Below, piece after piece: positions 58,543 through 64,000 of a stretch of 64,000 nucleotides of DNA. The translations under genes and the position numbers were made by a program. Location of the stretch: positions 1,646,001 through 1,710,000 of the forward strand of contig JALJCS010000007.1 of assembly GCA_023055355.1 (NCBI GenBank), given 5' to 3'. The notes below the pieces were generated by a model, which saw only the letters and a program-made list of their open reading frames with translations, searched no databases and had not been told where the DNA came from. Position 1 is the first letter of the stretch. Every line of letters begins with the position of its first letter. This DNA is from Agelaius tricolor (lineage: Eukaryota > Chordata > Aves > Passeriformes > Icteridae).

Positions 58543-58635
58543 TTTATTTATATATACATATATATTTATATTTCTATATACATACACACATACATATACA
58601 TATATATATATATATATGTATATATTCTGTAGATA
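58543..58635. repeat. TA/CA microsatellite
   Basis: tatata and tacaca dinucleotide runs, interrupted. Confidence 0.95.
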
Positions 58636-58639
58636 TACA

Positions 58640-60470
58640 GAAGGTCTGACTGATAATTCAGATTTCATTCCTGGTTTTCCATGGCTGCTCTTTGCCATGC
58701 CAGCAGTGGAAGCAAGCACAGCTTCCAGGAGCTGGGGAAATCAGGTAAAGCTGTTTTAAGTCTAAATAAATGTGAAAGATGTCATGGAGTGTGGCTGGGT
58801 TAGTCCCTGAAATTCTTACAAGAGGTTTAATCTCACAATCAAAGTCACTGGCTGATAATAACAAAGCACCAGGCTTAAAATATGATTTAAAAACAATTCC
58901 AACATCAAGTTCTTGAGGAATCATTAAGAATGTTTGGCTTGGAGTCAGCCTGTCCCCTTGCCTCCCTGCAGAATGTCATTTTATAATTTCCTATTTTATT
59001 TCACACCCAATCCTCCTCAACGTAATGGTTTTATCAGGCAGAGAGGGGGAAATGAAATGCTGGAAGCCACCAGGAAAAAAGTTCCTGCCTGATGGAACAG
59101 TGTTGAAATTACTGACTTAACACCAGGTGCAAAATGGGATCCACGAGGCTGCAGGACAATTCCTGAGGGCCACAAAATCCTTATTTTTTGAAGGCACAGT
59201 TTATGGATTATGGAATATTAAGTTTTATTTTCAAAATACTTCATAAACACTGGCTAATCCTTCTCTACAGCTCCTCTGTGAGCTCCATCTGTTGTAGAAC
59301 TGTTCAGTAAAATTCTCATTTACAACAGCCCTGATAATTTATTTGTATGACTTTTCTTCAAAGATTATTCATTTGGGAGAGAAAAATGAAACTTGAGGCA
59401 AAGGAGAGCAGCAGCAGAATTTCTTGGAAAGCCCTGGGAAAGCAGAGAAAACAGAAGGGCAAAATGAGACCTTCACCTGCAGCCAAATTCTGCCCAAAAA
59501 TTGAGTTTCCCTGACCTGAGCAGATCCAAGTGGGTCAGTTTTTCTCCTTTACTCCCCTCTTTAATCTTTTTTATTTAATATTTTTTTTGTCCTCAATCAG
59601 AACAAAACGTTGCAAAGCTTTGCTTAATATTTTGAATCGGGGCGGGAAAAGAGATGAAAATCCCAAAAAAAGTTTTGCAAGATGGGAAAAGCATTTCCCA
59701 GACAGCTTTAGCAACATCTTCCAGGATTTCCAAAGAGCTGGGGAGCAACAGTGGCCCTCCTCCCAATCCATCTGGGCCATCTCCAGTGAAATGAGTCCTT
59801 GCAAACATGAGCTCATGACTTCATTAAATCCCACAAAACTCTTTCCCCAGGAAATCACTTGGAGCCAAGTGGATTCTGGCTACCTGCTGCATCCCATGAC
59901 CCCTGGATAATAAAAAACCAGGGATGAAATCATTCTGGGCATTGTGCTGCTCCTTCCCTGTGCTCCCAGCCTGTCACAGGGGCAATTGGAACAAATCCCT
60001 CCAGGCTGTGCTCATTTCTCCCCTCATTTCCTTTGGCATTCCCGGAGCTGCCCAGGACACTTCATCTTCCTTAAGAGCGTTCCAGCTGTGGCACGAGGCT
60101 TTTCATCCTCTGCTCTTCATCCATCTCCTCCTGTCACACCTGGAAATGGGATCCCTTTGTTAAACACTTCGTTTGTGTCCCTCTGCAAGGAGAAAAGAGG
60201 CTGGAGAATTTCCCAACAAACCTGCAAGTTATTGTTGCTTTTTATTCCACTCTCCATTATTGGGATTTTTTTCTTTTTATCTTCTTTTTTTTTTTGTTTT
60301 TATTGTGAAAGGCATTTAATCTCTTCTAAATAATTAAACTGTCCTTGTGAAGGTGCTCCTGGAGTAGATCCTTGGCTGGGGAAAGCTGCCACAGGCAGCA
60401 GAGCAACCTGGATTTATGGCACTGGATGATGCAGGATTGTATTGGCTGGGAATGTCCCAAAGAAGGCAGG
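58640..60470. other. No gene recognised
   Basis: Repeat-poor stretch of 1.8 kb. Frames of up to 129 codons lack domains. The absence of CR1 here is unusual for this window and might reflect conserved noncoding sequence. Confidence 0.5.
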
Positions 60471-60471
60471 C

Positions 60472-60850
60472 AGGAATGATGAATCTGACTCCATGTTCTC
60501 AGAAGGCTGATTTGTTATTTTATAATACTATATTACATTAAAGAATACTAAACTATACTAAAGAATACAGAAAGGACACAGACCGAAGGATAAAAAGATA
60601 ATATTGAAAACTCCTGACTCTCTCCAGAGTCCTGGCACAGCCTGGCCCTGATTGGCCAAAGAGTGAAAACAACTCCCAGCAGAATCCAATGGAACAATCA
60701 CCTGTGGGTGAACAATCTCCAAACACATTCCACATGAGCACAACACAGGAGAAGCAAATGAGATAAGAATTGTTTTCCTTTTCCTCTGAGGTTTCTCAGC
60801 TTCCCAGGAGAACAATCCTGGGCGAAGGGATTTTTCAGAGAATGTGAATG
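60472..60850 (-). mobile_element. LTR-like repeat, family L1, copy 3
   Basis: Third copy, close to copies 1 and 2. The shared limits are about gattcatcattcct at one end and cacattctctgaaaaa at the other. Confidence 0.65.
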
Positions 60851-61059
60851 CTACAATGCAGGTCTGAGGATTTGCTCTTCCCTCTCTGATTTTGATTAAA
60901 ACTCCAACCTTCATGGTTTGTTTCCTACTTGCATGACTTGAAATGAAAAAAAAAAAAAAGTCCAGTTCCACTTGTTTAAGAGCTGATCTGAAAGTTCTTT
61001 AAAATAGGAATGAAGAGAAAAACTTGACATTTTTTCTTTGTTTTTGTCCTGCATCACCC

Positions 61060-61200
61060 TGGAGCTCCATGTCCAGGTTGGACAGGGCTTGGAGCACCCT
61101 GAGATTGTGGAAGGTGACCCTGCCCATGGCAGAGGTGAAATGAGATGATTTGAAGGCCCTTTCAACTCAAACCATTCCCTGATTGCTCATTCTGTGATTC
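61060..61200 (+). mobile_element. CR1 LINE 3' end
   Basis: gtccaggttggacagggctt to gctcattctgtgattcc, directly followed by another CR1 piece. Confidence 0.8.
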
Positions 61201-61525
61201 CCCACCTGCAGAGCTGCCCCAGGCCTGGGCCCAGCCCAGGGAGGAGCTGGAGCTGCTGCAGAGAGCCCAGAGGAGGCTCCAGGATGGGCAGAGGGATGGA
61301 GCAGCTCTGCTGGGAGGAAAGGCTGGCACAGCTGGGATTGTTCACCTGCACAGGAGAAGCTTTGGGCTGAGCTCAGGGTGGCCTTGCAGGGCCTGCAGGA
61401 GCCCCAGGAAAGCTGGAGAGAGACAATTTCCAGGGGATGCAGGGACAGCACCCAGGGAATGGCTGCCAGTGCCAGAGGGCAGGGCTGGGTGGGATATTAA
61501 GGAGAAATCAGTCCCTGGGAGGGTG
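61201..61525 (+). mobile_element. CR1 LINE internal 3' portion
   Basis: Same segment as 8,998-9,330 and the reverse of 22,026-22,312; ends before the usual tail. Confidence 0.85.
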
Positions 61526-62429
61526 GTGAAGCACTGGAACTGATGCCTCAGGTTGGAGCTTTTCTATTTTTCACATTCTGTGCTGCTTTAGTGTGTGGGG
61601 CTGGGTTCACATTCTGGGATGGTGAGCTCTGTGCACAGAGCAGGGAGACAAAACAATTCCTGCTCCAGCTGGGCACCAAGGACAAATGATCCAAATCTCA
61701 GCCCAGGAGCACAAACCCCGTGGGCTGGAGAGAGAAAAACAAGCAGGGTGGGACTGCAGGGGCTAAAGCTGGGATGGGACAATGAACTGCAAGATGCAAA
61801 TGGAGCAGAACTGATCCCAGGGACAGAGCCCGTGCCCGGCCGTGCATTTTGGGGCCATTTTGGTTCATCTTGGGTGCAGCCCTGGCTGGGCTCTGGTGCT
61901 GCCCAAGGTGCATCCATGGAGGAGATGCTTTGAATCAATCCCTGCTTTATTCTGTGGCTCTGCCCAGCCTCTGCTCTGGGACAGCCTGCACAAGGCATCA
62001 GAACAAGTTGCCCAAAGAAGTTGTGGCTGCCCCCGGATCCCTGGAATTGTGACCTTCCCTGCTAATTCCTGGTGGTGTCTATCAGCAAACAGCAGAACTG
62101 CCTGAAAAACCTGGGAAATGCTCTGGACTTCAGAGGGAAAAACAACACAAAGCCACAGTCCTGGCAAACAAAAAGGCAACAAATCCCTCCCTCCTTCCTC
62201 AAGCTGTCAAGTACCTTTTTTCCTGGATTACTTTTTTCTGTCCTTTGGTTTAAAGCAGGAAGGTGCTGCTGATAAAGTGGCCATGGAGCCTGAGAATAAG
62301 AGAGAGCCCCAAAGTCAGGGGGTTTTGGGTCTGGCTGCAGTTTGAATTATCTTTGCATCACCCTAGCAAAGCCATTTTTGTGGTGATCCTGCAAGAAAAG
62401 GGAAAGAGCCTGGATCTTGTTTACTTAAT

Positions 62430-62582
62430 TTTACAGAATCGTGGAATGGTTTGGGTTGGGAAGGAGCTCAAAGGCCACCCAGTGCCACCCCTGCCATGGC
62501 AGGGACACCTCCCACTGTCCCAGGCTGCTCCAGCCCCAGTGTCCAGCCTGGCCTTGGGCACTGCCAGGGATGGGAGTTCATT
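62430..62582 (-). mobile_element. CR1 LINE 3' end
   Basis: agaatcgtggaatggtttgg to ggcactgccagggatggg. Confidence 0.85.
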
Positions 62583-62954
62583 CCACAAGCCTCCCATGCA
62601 AAACAAGTGCTGTGGACTGGGGTCAGACACAGAGGTTTGTGTTGGTCCGAGGTTGGAAATGGAAAAAGCTGCTCCTAATGAAGGATAAAAGAACAAGACT
62701 AAATAAAAAATATCATTGTTTTGCTTGGAAATGTTTTGTGTCTCTCACTTTTGATCCTAAATCGTTTGGCACTTTCATAAACTTTATCCTCTAATTTCCC
62801 TGCAATCCAATTAAGTTCAAAAATAGCCTTGGGCTGTGCTTTCCAGAAGCACCTGGGTCACAGGGCTGCTGAAATCCCACTGCTAAAGAGCTTGGGGAGC
62901 TCCATTTGCAGTCTGGGATGTTTCAGTGCATCCCTGTAGAAAGGACAAGGAGTT

Positions 62955-63252
62955 TTTACAGGGACCTGGAGTGACAGGGAATGGCTGCCAGTGCCAGAGG
63001 GCAATGAGGAATTGTTCCCTGGCAGGGTGGGCAGGGCTGGCATGGAATTCCATCCCTGGATCCCTGGCAGTGCCCAAGGCCAGGTTGGACACTGGGGCTG
63101 GGAGCACCTGGGACAGTGGGAGGTGTCCCTGATCATTGGAACAAAATGATCTTTAATATCCCTTCCATCCCAAACCATTCCATGATTCCACGATGCTGGA
63201 GTTGGGCTTTGAGGTCCCTTCCATCCCAAACCATTCTGGAATTCCATGATTG
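62955..63252 (+). mobile_element. CR1 LINE 3' end with duplicated terminus
   Basis: gacctggagtgacagggaat to aaaccattccatgattcc at 63,188, then a second terminus (gaggtcccttccatcccaaa to ggaattccatgatt) at 63,210-63,252. Confidence 0.85.
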
Positions 63253-63549
63253 ATGTGTGTGGGCTTTGTGGAGACATTTCTTGCATTCAGGTCCTGGCAG
63301 GAAGAAAAAACTTCTTTTCTCCACCTGAACATTTCCAGGTTTGCTGGGTGTCCTTCAACTCTTAATTTATTTCTCCACGCTCCCATCCCTGCAATAAAGG
63401 GATAATAATTCCCAATCTTTCTGTGAAGCCACTTTTCAATGATTATATAAAACTCATCACTTCCCAGGTCCTTGGGAAAACATTTTCTTTAAATTACTTA
63501 ACACAACAGCAAAAATATCCTTAAGAAAGCACTAAAAACCTAAAATTAT

Positions 63550-63665
63550 CCCACTTGGACACTGGGGCTTGGAGCAGCCTGGGAGAGTGGAAGGTGTCCC
63601 TGCCATGGCAGGGGTGGCACTGGGTGAGCTTTAATCCCTTCCAACTGAAACCACTCCATGATTTT
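63550..63665 (+). mobile_element. CR1 LINE 3' end
   Basis: cttggacactggggcttgga to gaaaccactccatgatt. Confidence 0.8.
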
Positions 63666-64000
63666 CCTGTTGATGGAAAACCTGAATTACCAATGCTGTT
63701 TCAGGTTTGAGCTCACACCATTTAAAACCAGTGCTGCTCTTACTGGTCAGCCTTTCACCAGCATCAAGCCCCACTTTATCTGTGAGTGGTTTAACCCTGC
63801 CTTAGAGCAGAGCCAACCCAAACAACCCCAGCCTGGTGTCTGAGCCCTTCAAAGCCTTGAGCTGAAGGAGAAAATGCAACGGCTGCTCCTGGGCCTGAGC
63901 CAGGGCTCCGGGGGTGGCCCACATGAACAGGAGCTGAGTTCTGGCTCTGTGCCTTGTGGTGACACCTGTGCCTAAGGACATTTAGGATTTGGGGTGGTTT

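Overview
The window looks like nuclear DNA of a songbird (passerine). More than thirty truncated fragments carry the CR1 LINE 3' end typical of birds: a conserved tail that finishes in ATTCTATG-like octamers, here often drifted to ATTCCATG. Several LTR-like elements with AATAAA, TATA and CCAAT boxes are present, along with AT-rich minisatellites. There is no bacterial gene layout: no operons, no ribosome binding sites, no long non-repetitive ORFs. Species assignment is inference.

Layout: 1-32.2 kb is gene-poor DNA filled with CR1 fragments, LTR-like repeats, four notable tandem arrays (180-bp repeat at 1.85 kb, TTTTA block at 6.4 kb, cytosine-free T/G tract at 14.3 kb, 31-32 bp minisatellite at 25.8 kb) and unannotated sequence. 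32.7-47.5 kb holds the most striking locus: three tandem minus-strand paralogous units encoding hyper-acidic, Ser/Glu/Trp-repeat proteins that share one Arg/Cys-rich C-terminus. 47.5-64 kb returns to gene-poor, CR1-rich DNA, with a direct duplication at 54.1/55.7 kb and possible conserved noncoding stretches.

The three paralogues (536, 452-463 and 833 codons open) end with the same basic tail and stop. Their interiors differ: unit 1 carries three 37-residue repeats and a hydrophobic segment, unit 2 carries diverged ELSQWE-type repeats, and unit 3 carries twenty in-register 20-residue repeats. Units 1 and 3 have near-identical GC-rich 5' flanks but unrelated repeat cores. Unit 2 is interrupted upstream by a solo LTR with a 6-bp target duplication, and the reading frame is in register on the two sides of the insertion. 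I do not recognise the family and assign no function. The long ORFs of units 1 and 3 have no ATG at their 5' end, so they must be internal or terminal exons of spliced genes, or decayed copies.

Limits: exon-intron structures, subfamily names and identities were judged by eye. Repeat boundaries are good to roughly 10-30 bases unless stated otherwise.
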